Shown piece by piece: positions 8,065 through 15,947 of a stretch of 60,436 nucleotides of DNA. The notes beneath the pieces are model-generated. The model saw only the letters and a program-made list of their open reading frames with translations. It had not been told where the DNA came from and ran no database searches. The stretch is from an uncultured Bacilli bacterium. GTDB taxonomy: Bacteria > Bacillota_I > Bacilli_A > RF39 > UBA660. Position 1 is the stretch's first letter. Every line of letters starts with the position of its first letter. A program made the translations under genes and the position numbers. The stretch lies in contig CAJTLA010000001.1 of assembly GCA_910576985.1 (NCBI GenBank), positions 1-60,436 on the forward strand, given 5' to 3'.

Positions 8065-10456
8065 TCACTACAATGTTTACCAATTTTTTAGGAACAGTAA
8101 TCATTTTTACAATTTCTTTTCCTTCAAGGTTTTTCTTTACATTTTCAACTTCTAGGGCAAGACGTTCCATTTCTTCTTTGGTGGTATTGGTTGCTACTTC
8201 TATTTTTCCTCTGACTTTTCCATTCACTTGTACAATCATACAATAACTATCATCAATCGTTTTTGCTTCTTCATAAGTTGGCCATTTAGATTCACAAAGT
8301 GGGTCACCTAAGTGGTAAATCTCATTCAATTCTTCTGTTATATGAGGGGCAATTGGATTTAATAGGTGTAGAAATATACGATAATCCTCTTTGGTAATGG
8401 TTTCTAATTTTTCATAGTTATTTAATAAAATCATTAAAGCAGATACAGCAGTATTGTATTTCATTAATTCAATGTCATTGGTTACTTTTTTAATTGTTTG
8501 GTGAATTAGTGTTTCTAAACTATAACCTGTTTTGTCGTTTAAGGATTCTCCTAGTTTCCAAACACGGTCTAGAAAGCGCTTGCATCCTTTTAGACCATTG
8601 CTACTCCAAGCTGCTTCTTTTTCATAGTCACCAATAAACATTTCATAAGTTCTTAAGGCATCTGCTCCTAATTCTTCTACAATGTCATTTGGATTAATAA
8701 CGTTTCCCTTTGATTTGCTCATTTTTTCCCCATTGTCTCCTAAAATCATACCATGTGCTGTCCGAAGTTCAAATGGTTCTTTATTTGGTACTAATCCAAT
8801 ATTATAAAGGAATTGATTCCAAAATCTTGCATAAAGTAAGTGTCTTGTGGCGTGTTCCATTCCTCCATTATACCAATCTACTTTTCCCCAACAATTTAAT
8901 GCATCTTTGGAAACAAATTCATTTTCGTTATGGGCATCCATATAACGTAACCAATACCAACTAGAACCTGCCCAGTTTGGCATCGTGTCTGTTTCTCTTT
9001 TGGCATTCGCTCCACATTTTGGACAAGAAACATTCACCCAGTCTGTAATCTTCGCTAATGGGCTTTCTCCATCTTCTGTTGGTTCATAATGAGCGACTTC
9101 TGGTAATAACACTGGAAGTTCTTGTTCTCTTACAGGTACCCAACCGCAAGTATCACAATGGATCATTGGAATTGGTTCTCCCCAAAAACGTTGGCGAGAA
9201 AAAATCCAGTCTTGAAGTCGATAATTGGTTTTCCTTTTTCCTATTTTTTGTTCTTCTAAATAGTTCAACATTTTTTCAATAGATTCTTGTTTATTGGTAA
9301 GTCCATTTAAAATTCCTGAGTTTACCATTTCTCCATCCTGTGTATAGGCACTTTGTTTTATGTCTCCACCTTTAATGACTTCAATAATTGGAATATTAAA
9401 TTTTTTGGCAAATTCATAATCACGTTCATCATGGGCTGGAACTGCCATAATCGCTCCTGTTCCATAATGCATCATAACATAATCTCCTACCCAAATTTGA
9501 ATGTTTTCTCCATTTACTGGGTTTATCGCTTCTATTCCTTCTATTTTTACGCCTGTTTTTTCTTTGACTAATTCAGTTCTTTCAAATTCGGTTTTCATGC
9601 TTGTTTCTTCACGGTATTTGACAATTTCGCCAAAGTTTTGAATTTGATCTTTCATTGTTTCTAATATAGGATGTTCAGGTGCGACTACCATAAAGGTAAC
9701 TCCATATAATGTATCTGGTCTTGTTGTGTAGACTGTTAATGTTTCGTCAGAGTTTTTTATTTTAAATTCTACTTCTGCTCCTGTACTTTTTCCAATCCAA
9801 TTGATTTGTGCTGTTTTGATTCTTTCTTCAAATTGGTTATCATTTAATCCATCTAGTAATTGTTCTGCGTAATCACTCATACGAAGCATCCATTGTTCTT
9901 TTTCTTTTTGAACTACTTTAGATCCACAACGCTCACAAACACCTCCACTAGAGTCTTCATTTGATAAACCTGTTTTACAGTTTGGACACCAGTTGATATT
10001 TTTTTTGTCTTTATAAGCAAGTCCATGTTCATAAAATTTTAAAAATTGCCATTGTGTCCATTTATAGTATTCTGGGTCTGTTGTCGAGAATTCACGACTC
10101 CAATCATAGGAAATTCCTAAACTTTGGATTTGGGATTTGAATGTTTTTATGTTTTCTTTTACTGCTATGCTTGGATGAATTTTGTTTTTTATTGCGTATT
10201 GTTCTGCTGGGGCTCCAAATGCATCCCATCCCATTGGAAATAATACATTATATCCTTGCATTCTTCTTTTTCTAGCTAATGTGTCTAATGCTGTATAACT
10301 TCTAACATGTCCAACATGTAATCCTGCTCCTGATGGATATGGAAATTCTACTAAGATATAATATTTTTGCAATTCACTTTCATTTTTTGCTTCAAATGTT
10401 TTTTGTTCTTTCCAATATTTTTGCCATTTGTTTTCTATTCTTTTAAAATCATACAT
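8057..10456 (-). CDS. leuS: Leucine--tRNA ligase
   Basis: LeuS charges tRNA-Leu in the cytoplasm. The 799-residue protein has the class I signatures PYPSGAGLHVGHVRSY (HIGH-type motif, residues about 39-54) and GEKMSKSKGN (KMSKS, about residue 575). It has an inserted editing domain with TTRPDTLYGVTFMVVAPEHP and two zinc-binding Cys pairs (CPNC/CERC and CDTC/CPKC). The length is typical for bacterial LeuS. It overlaps the upstream 117-residue gene by eight bases, and both lie behind a T-box whose specifier codon reads CUU (Leu), so expression should rise when tRNA-Leu is uncharged. Confidence 0.98.
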   Translation of the reverse strand: MYDFKRIENKWQKYWKEQKTFEAKNESELQKYYILVEFPYPSGAGLHVGHVRSYTALDTLARKRRMQGYNVLFPMGWDAFGAPAEQYAIKNKIHPSIAVKENIKTFKSQIQSLGISYDWSREFSTTDPEYYKWTQWQFLKFYEHGLAYKDKKNINWCPNCKTGLSNEDSSGGVCERCGSKVVQKEKEQWMLRMSDYAEQLLDGLNDNQFEERIKTAQINWIGKSTGAEVEFKIKNSDETLTVYTTRPDTLYGVTFMVVAPEHPILETMKDQIQNFGEIVKYREETSMKTEFERTELVKEKTGVKIEGIEAINPVNGENIQIWVGDYVMMHYGTGAIMAVPAHDERDYEFAKKFNIPIIEVIKGGDIKQSAYTQDGEMVNSGILNGLTNKQESIEKMLNYLEEQKIGKRKTNYRLQDWIFSRQRFWGEPIPMIHCDTCGWVPVREQELPVLLPEVAHYEPTEDGESPLAKITDWVNVSCPKCGANAKRETDTMPNWAGSSWYWLRYMDAHNENEFVSKDALNCWGKVDWYNGGMEHATRHLLYARFWNQFLYNIGLVPNKEPFELRTAHGMILGDNGEKMSKSKGNVINPNDIVEELGADALRTYEMFIGDYEKEAAWSSNGLKGCKRFLDRVWKLGESLNDKTGYSLETLIHQTIKKVTNDIELMKYNTAVSALMILLNNYEKLETITKEDYRIFLHLLNPIAPHITEELNEIYHLGDPLCESKWPTYEEAKTIDDSYCMIVQVNGKVRGKIEVATNTTKEEMERLALEVENVKKNLEGKEIVKMITVPKKLVNIVVKD

Positions 10457-10802
10457 ATTTATTCACTTCTTTCTTTTTATATTTCTGTCCTATGTAATGG
10501 TATCCTAAAATGATGAGTGGAATTAGTATTACAAATCCTACCAATAGTTTTACTATGTAATTTTCTATAAAATCTGTAATTAAAAAGGTAAGAGCAATAA
10601 TAAAACTGTTGGTTAAAGCAATGGATCGTGCAAATTTTTTTTTGTCTAATTTTTTTGGTTCCAATTTATATTTTTTAATAATAAATGATGCTTGTCCACT
10701 CTTTTCAAATGTCTCCATTTTTTGTTTGTTTTTGAGCACTGTAATATAATACAGCAGGTAAATGAAGAAAAAAACAATGATTGTTACTATAATACGTTCC
10801 AT
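10449..10802 (-). CDS. Small membrane protein of the leuS operon, unknown function
   Basis: This 117-residue protein has one N-terminal helix (residues about 3-21), a basic middle part (KKYKLEPKKLDKKKF) and two further hydrophobic helices at about residues 63-102. The function is not recognised. AGGAGG lies eight bases before the ATG. It is the first gene after the Leu T-box and overlaps leuS by eight bases, so it is co-regulated with leucine charging. Small membrane genes occur beside leuS in several Firmicutes, but no role can be read from the sequence. Confidence 0.8.
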   Translation of the reverse strand: MERIIVTIIVFFFIYLLYYITVLKNKQKMETFEKSGQASFIIKKYKLEPKKLDKKKFARSIALTNSFIIALTFLITDFIENYIVKLLVGFVILIPLIILGYHYIGQKYKKKEVNKYV

Positions 10803-10815
10803 AAAATCCTCCTAC

Positions 10816-11030
10816 GAAAAAAGTACCATGATATAAGGACGAGTTTTCCCGCGGTACCACCTTACTTCATAATACTTTATTATGCGCTTTCCAGATAACG
10901 GCTGGGACCGCTTAATCGAACAGGATAAGTAAGTTCGGAATGGAAATATTCAGATTTTCACCAACCATCTGCTCTCTTTTTTTATTTCTCTTTTCTTACT
11001 ACTCTTATCTTTTTGTCTTTTTTTAACAAC
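10816..11030 (-). promoter_or_regulatory. T-box riboswitch, leucine type
   Basis: The minus-strand leader has the T-box element GGTGGTACCGCGG (complement of about 10849-10861) and a stem-I region with AGAGAGC and GGTTGGTGAAAATC. The specifier loop reads GAA-CTT-AC, placing the codon CUU at 10931-10933, which fits leucine and the downstream leuS. GTACC and GGTAC (10823-10827 with 10853-10857 on the plus strand) can pair before a run of six T, giving the terminator that competes with the antiterminator. Uncharged tRNA-Leu should favour read-through. Confidence 0.92.
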
Positions 11031-11036
11031 ACGTTT

Positions 11037-11065
11037 ATTATAATATATATTTTTTTTTATTTCAA
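11037..11065 (-). promoter_or_regulatory. Promoter of the T-box/leuS operon
   Basis: TTGAAA (complement of 11060-11065), exactly 17 bases, then TATAAT (complement of 11037-11042). Transcription would start just upstream of the T-box stem I. Confidence 0.8.
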
Positions 11066-11070
11066 GTGTT

Positions 11071-13488
11071 TTATACTTGATTTACGTATTCTAATAGTTT
11101 TAAAAATAGTTTCATAAATTTTCGTTCTATGATATTTTTGTTTCCCATTTTACGTATTTCAATTCGTTTCTTTTTGATTGGAAGTTCTGGATCAAATAAT
11201 ACAGCATCTACTTTTTCTTTGGTTTCTGTTTCTATTTGTAAGTCACTAATGATCCCTTCTATTTCTTCATTAATTAGTCGAACGGCATCGATTTCTATGT
11301 CTTTTCCTTTGCAGTTAATGGTTAATTGGCCAATTGTTTTTACGTTTTTTACTTCTACAATAAAGTCATTTCCTTCTATATAGGATTCATATCCTAGTTG
11401 GGTATCGTTAAAGTATACGATGACTTCATTAGATTGTTTGGTGTTACGAAATCTAAATTTGTAATTGCGTGTTTCTGGTACAATTCCACTTTTTCCTTCT
11501 AATGCTCGTACAATCACTGTATAATTATTTGGCATATAGTTATAATCAATAGAGGTAAGCAGGTAAAATCCTTTTCGATATAAGTCACTTACTCCATCAT
11601 CTTCATACATTTTATATAAGTTACTTTGTCCTGGAAAAATTTGTATCTCTAGGTTTTTTGGTGGTGTAGTATCATTGAGATTGTCATTATCTCCAAGTGG
11701 GATAATTGATCCTGCTCTTACGAATACAGGATAGTCTTGATCTTTGAAAAACATGGTGTAGTTTCTTCCTCCTGGAAATTTTTTTCCTGTTACAAAGTCA
11801 TACCAAGTTCCGTCTGGCATGAAAAATTTATGGATCACGCGATTCATGACGTAGTCTTTTTTCTTGGTAATTGGTGAAACAAAGAAGGCACTTCCAAAAT
11901 AGTATTCGTCTTTATATAATGGGTCATCGTACATTTCTGGATATTTATAATAAATTGGTTCTATGAGTGGGGTTCCAAATTGATGATATTTATAAGCTTC
12001 TGTATATAGATATGGAATTAATCGATGGCGGAGTTGCAGGTAATCTTTTGTAATTTCATAAGTTTTTATACTCCAACGCCAAGGTTCTCTTTTGTAGTAT
12101 TTTCCTGCTTCTGCTCCAAATTTGAAAATAGGAGAAAAGACACCAAGTTGTACATATCGAATATAAAGTTCATTGTCTTCTGTTCCTTTGAAATATCCAC
12201 CAATATCGTGTGACCAAAAGCTTACTCCTATATTGGTTGCAGTTGCATTATGGAGTGGGATTCGTTTTAAGGTGTCCCATCCGACTGTTGTTTTCCCAGA
12301 GTATAATACTGGATAACGATGAGGAGCAACGAGTGAGTTATGTGCTAGTACCATTGGTCTTCTTTTGTAGTTTCTCATCATATCAAAAAATTGATAATGT
12401 TTTAATAGTTGTAATTCTCCGATTCTTTTTTTGTCAAAGTAATCAATCCAGAAGAAGTCGACTCCTGCTCCATCTAATGGATGAATAAATAGTTTTAAGT
12501 AAACGTCTACTGCTTTTGGGTCAAATACATGAAAAGGAATGACTCCATTTTTATCTGTTCCAAGGTAAGTTTTTGCTTTTTCGTAATATTCATCAATTGG
12601 GTAAAAGCCTTCCATTGGGCTGATATTGAGTCCTAATCGAATTCCTTTTGAGTGTAAATAGTTTGTCATATCTAGTGGAGATTGAAATAATTCTGTATTC
12701 CACGTAAAGCCTGTCATCAAGTGTTTGTCTTTAAAGTAAGTTCGTTTATGCCAATCTTTATCTAGTAATAACACAGATAGCGGAATTTCTTTCAAGCTGA
12801 AGTTATCGATCAGTTGTTTTAGTTCTATATCGTTATAAGTGATGTTTCTACTCCACCAGTTTCCTAATGCATATCTTGGGATTAGTGCTGGTTTTCCAGT
12901 TAGTGCAAAGTAATCTTTTAGGCAAAGGTCAAAGTCTTTATTATAACAAAATAAGTAAATGTCAATTCCTATATTTTCTCTTGGTGATAGTGTTCCGTTT
13001 TCATTTAAGAGGTCTGTTTTGGAGTCATCAATGCTTGCGAATCCATCTATGGAATATAGTGCTTTTCTATAAAGTACTTTTCCATGTTCATCTACTAATT
13101 CAGATCCAGGAGCACCAAAGTTACGAATTTCTGGATGTCCATAATACCATGCTCGATCTGTTTTTTTTAGGTGAACTTTTAGGTTTGACATTGGATTTAC
13201 TTTTCCACCGTTAAAGTTTTTTTCTTTTGTGTAAACCAATTTTAAGTATTCGGTTTCTAGTTCTAAGTAGTTGGCATCTTCTTTTTTAGTGAATGGAACT
13301 TCTGGTAAGTTTCGATACCAAATCAGGTTGGTTGGTCTATCTTCAAAGATGCCTTCTTCGTTATATTCTAGACGAATGAGTCGTTCTGTTAAGACTGTGA
13401 TGCGATATTTGTTTCCTTTTATAATTTGTTTTGGATTCATTAAAGCCAATTCTTGGTTTATTTTAAATTGTTCTCCTAAGTTATACAT
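11071..13488 (-). CDS. Glycoside hydrolase family 31 (alpha-glucosidase/alpha-xylosidase type)
   Basis: This 805-residue enzyme has the GH31 layout: an N-terminal beta-sandwich, a TIM-barrel from about residue 215, and C-terminal beta domains. The barrel has FWIDYFD with the expected nucleophile Asp, and FWSHDIGGY with the acid/base region. These enzymes cleave terminal alpha-linked glucose or xylose. The specificity cannot be read here. No signal peptide is visible, so it is probably cytoplasmic. It starts 15 bases after the pyruvate kinase stop with AAAGGGAG as ribosome site, suggesting co-transcription and a role in feeding sugar to glycolysis. Confidence 0.9.
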   Translation of the reverse strand: MYNLGEQFKINQELALMNPKQIIKGNKYRITVLTERLIRLEYNEEGIFEDRPTNLIWYRNLPEVPFTKKEDANYLELETEYLKLVYTKEKNFNGGKVNPMSNLKVHLKKTDRAWYYGHPEIRNFGAPGSELVDEHGKVLYRKALYSIDGFASIDDSKTDLLNENGTLSPRENIGIDIYLFCYNKDFDLCLKDYFALTGKPALIPRYALGNWWSRNITYNDIELKQLIDNFSLKEIPLSVLLLDKDWHKRTYFKDKHLMTGFTWNTELFQSPLDMTNYLHSKGIRLGLNISPMEGFYPIDEYYEKAKTYLGTDKNGVIPFHVFDPKAVDVYLKLFIHPLDGAGVDFFWIDYFDKKRIGELQLLKHYQFFDMMRNYKRRPMVLAHNSLVAPHRYPVLYSGKTTVGWDTLKRIPLHNATATNIGVSFWSHDIGGYFKGTEDNELYIRYVQLGVFSPIFKFGAEAGKYYKREPWRWSIKTYEITKDYLQLRHRLIPYLYTEAYKYHQFGTPLIEPIYYKYPEMYDDPLYKDEYYFGSAFFVSPITKKKDYVMNRVIHKFFMPDGTWYDFVTGKKFPGGRNYTMFFKDQDYPVFVRAGSIIPLGDNDNLNDTTPPKNLEIQIFPGQSNLYKMYEDDGVSDLYRKGFYLLTSIDYNYMPNNYTVIVRALEGKSGIVPETRNYKFRFRNTKQSNEVIVYFNDTQLGYESYIEGNDFIVEVKNVKTIGQLTINCKGKDIEIDAVRLINEEIEGIISDLQIETETKEKVDAVLFDPELPIKKKRIEIRKMGNKNIIERKFMKLFLKLLEYVNQV

Positions 13489-13503
13489 AGAATCAACTCC
13501 CTT

Positions 13504-14919
13504 TTATAATTCTTCTATTTTCATAAAGTTTGTATATTTTACTTCTTTGAATGGATATCCTCCTGTGATAATGATTTTGTCTCCATCATTAATGTCCATG
13601 AGCTTTTTTGTGATTTCTTTTGAGCGTTTGGTGATTTTATCAAATGAGCTAATTTCGTCTACCAAGACTGGTGTTATTCCAAAATGAAGGTTTAGACTTT
13701 TTACAGTACTAATATCAGGGCTTACTGCAATGATAGGACAGCTTGGTCGAAAACGGCTCATTTTTTTTGCGGTATATCCTGTTATGGTCGGGGCAATAAT
13801 TGCGCAACATTTTAGTCTATTAGCGCATTCTGTGACGCTATAGGCAATCATTCCTGTGATGTCTTGTTTTTCAGTTCGCATTGCTTTATCCAATAATTCT
13901 AAATAGTTAATTTCTTCTTCTGCTGATTCAATAATTTTTTCCATGATAGATAGTGTTTCTACTGGATATTTTCCAATTGTGGTTTCTCCTGAAAGCATTA
14001 CGGCATCGGTTCCATCTAATACTGCATTGGCGATATCGCTTACTTCTGCTCTTGTTGGTCTACTATTTGTTTCCATTGTTGATAATAGTTCGGTTGCGAC
14101 AATACTTACTTTTCCTATGTTATGACATTTACTAATGATACTTTTTTGAATTCCAGGAACTCGTTCCATTGGTATTTCTACTCCAAGGTCTCCTCTTGCA
14201 ATCATAATTCCTTCACTGACTCTGATAATTTCATCAATTTCTTCTACGGCTGATTCATTTTCGATTTTGGCAATGATTCCAATGTGATCGTTGTTTAATC
14301 CGATTAAAATATCATTAATTCCTAAGACGTCTTCTGCTGTGGAAACAAAGGAAAGGGCTAAATAGTCTACTTTCATTTGATTGGCAAACAAAATGTCTTT
14401 ATAGTCTTTTTCGCTTAGGAAAGGAAGAGATAGTTTTACGCCTGGGGCATTTAATGATTTATTATTTTCAATGGTTCCTTCTTTGATCACTTCGCATAAT
14501 AAATAGTTTGTTCCTTTTTCTAAGACTTGTAATTCGATAATTCCATCATCAATTTTTAAAATGGTATTATAGTGAACATCTTGAATTAAGTTTTTGTAAT
14601 TGACACTAAACTTTGTGTTATCACCAATTAGTTCTTCCATATAGATGCGAATTCGGTCTCCTTTTTTTAGCAAGGCTTTTCCTCCGACAAATTTTCCAAC
14701 TCTAACATTTGGTCCTTCTGTATCTAGCATAATAGAAACTACTGTGTTTAATTCTTTGTTGAGTTCTTGTATTTTATGGATGACATCTTTGCAAAAGTCA
14801 TAGTCAGCGTGACTTAGATTGAGTCGCGCGACTGACATTCCTTGATTGATTAATCCTTTTAAGCATTCTTTGGAATTGCTAGCAGGTCCTATGGTTGCTA
14901 TTATCTTAGTTTTATTCAT
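13504..14919 (-). CDS. pyk: Pyruvate kinase
   Basis: This enzyme makes pyruvate and ATP from phosphoenolpyruvate and ADP. The 471-residue protein begins with TKIIATIGPAS and has SVARLNLSHA, LDTEGPNVRVG and the active-site MIARGDLGVEIP segment. The barrel lysine region IIAKIEN and the DGTDAVMLSGET signature are also present. It stops at the normal C-domain and lacks the extra PEP-utiliser domain of Bacillus enzymes. It is first in a two-gene unit with the GH31 enzyme and has its own promoter. Confidence 0.97.
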   Translation of the reverse strand: MNKTKIIATIGPASNSKECLKGLINQGMSVARLNLSHADYDFCKDVIHKIQELNKELNTVVSIMLDTEGPNVRVGKFVGGKALLKKGDRIRIYMEELIGDNTKFSVNYKNLIQDVHYNTILKIDDGIIELQVLEKGTNYLLCEVIKEGTIENNKSLNAPGVKLSLPFLSEKDYKDILFANQMKVDYLALSFVSTAEDVLGINDILIGLNNDHIGIIAKIENESAVEEIDEIIRVSEGIMIARGDLGVEIPMERVPGIQKSIISKCHNIGKVSIVATELLSTMETNSRPTRAEVSDIANAVLDGTDAVMLSGETTIGKYPVETLSIMEKIIESAEEEINYLELLDKAMRTEKQDITGMIAYSVTECANRLKCCAIIAPTITGYTAKKMSRFRPSCPIIAVSPDISTVKSLNLHFGITPVLVDEISSFDKITKRSKEITKKLMDINDGDKIIITGGYPFKEVKYTNFMKIEEL

Positions 14920-14935
14920 AGTATCACCTTATTTT

Positions 14936-14962
14936 ATTATACCAATATTTGTAGAGTTTCAA
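14936..14962 (-). promoter_or_regulatory. Promoter of pyk-GH31
   Basis: TGGTATAAT, an extended -10 (hexamer at 14936-14941), has TTGAAA (complement of 14957-14962) 15 bases upstream. The short spacer is tolerated with an extended -10. Confidence 0.65.
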
Positions 14963-15036
14963 AAGAGGTTTTTATCAATTATTCAAAAAAAATGTATTTT
15001 TTTCTTAGTTGTGAAACTTCTTTGTTATCAATGACA

Positions 15037-15090
15037 AAATAAAAACTGATAAAATTATCAATTTTTAACTTTGACTTTTTTATCAGTTTT
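15037..15090 (-). terminator. Long hairpin at the end of the ISL3 relic
   Basis: AAAACTGATAAAA (15042-15054) pairs with a complementary TTTTATCAGTTTT around 15078-15090. A T-rich run follows on the minus strand. It covers the stop of the transposase relic. Confidence 0.6.
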
Positions 15091-15299
15091 TGCTGTCCTA
15101 TTCTGTCTTTTTATAACTTTTGTTTTATTGTTGAAACCTTCTGTTAATCCATTGCTATAGTCATATATAATTGCATTTTTAACTGCATCTATATCACTTT
15201 CAATAAGATTAATAAAACTATTTAATTCTATAATGTCTAGTAATTTTGCTTTTTCTATCCATTTGTCTAACTGTTCTGGTTTTTGAGAAAAAATAACTG
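15058..15299 (-). pseudogene. C-terminal relic of an ISL3-family transposase
   Basis: An open stretch of about 80 codons encodes the C-terminal end of an ISL3 (IS204/IS1001/IS1165) transposase. The diagnostic segment is YDYSNGLTEGFNNKTKVIKR, preceded by KPEQLDKWIEKA. There is no start, and the N-terminal catalytic part is missing, so it is a dead fragment. It marks the left border of the accessory defence island. Confidence 0.8.
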
Positions 15300-15772
15300 T
15301 ATGTTACTATTTCGATTGAAATAGTTTAAAAAGCAGAAATCTGTTAGTTATGTAATTTCTTTTGAATTTAATGAATATTATGAGTTATTTAAATTATAAA
15401 TGACTTTTATCACATTTTTTTTATTTTTGTGAATTTGATTGTTTCATAGATAATAATCTGTCTTGTCCTACTTGGTCTGTCACTACTGCTATTGCATTAT
15501 CTAAGAAGTTGTTTATAATTTCTTTATATACTAATAGTTGTTTCAATTACTTCTGCTTCTTCTATTCCTAAGAATTGGTATTTTTTATATCCCATAGATG
15601 TTTCAAACTCTGCATTCATCATTTCCTGTAGAGAATCTTTAAACAAATCTTTAATTGCACTTGTTATTATAAATTATCTATGCTAAATAATAACAGGAAG
15701 ACAAAAGTCATGATTATAATTATCTCATAATCTCCTGTGAATTTTTTTCTAACATTTGTTAGTCTTTAGTTT
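15300..15772. other. Degraded mobile-element DNA between relics and hsdR
   Basis: No intact gene is present. Outside the mutator relic at 15524-15673 there are scattered open stretches with stops in every frame, including a minus-strand run ending RLLSMKQSNSQK near 15430. These may be further pieces of the same element. Confidence 0.5.
15524..15673 (-). pseudogene. N-terminal-region relic of an IS256/Mutator-family transposase
   Basis: Fifty codons read AIKDLFKDSLQEMMNAEF followed by ETSMGYKKYQF, which matches the Mutator (PF00872) consensus in which a short amphipathic helix precedes an LGYxKY motif. A stop interrupts right after it, and the DDE catalytic region is absent. It is therefore a fragment. 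Confidence 0.6.
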
Positions 15773-15947
15773 TTAATGTATAGTGGTTACCACCACATAT
15801 ACAAAAGCAAAAAACATTTGTTCGCCCTGGAACAAAGGCTTTTTATATACCACTATTTGCAAGACAAACCTTTGTACTGTCACTTCCGTATAATGCATAT
15901 TACCATAGATCTTCAAAGAAATCAATATCACTCTACGATTTATTCTG
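15773..15947. other. Unassigned stretch between the relics and hsdR
   Basis: Two 69-codon frames lie almost exactly opposite each other (plus 15776-15985, minus 15773-15982). Neither has a ribosome site or a recognisable family, and the minus one overlaps the end of hsdR. I see no supported gene here. It may be more element debris. Confidence 0.4.

Noticed and set aside
8710..9571. Three plus-strand frames opposite leuS
   Set aside because: Antisense shadows of a conserved gene, no ribosome sites.
12025..13687. Several plus-strand frames opposite the GH31 and pyk genes
   Set aside because: Antisense shadows; hydrophobic low-complexity translations.
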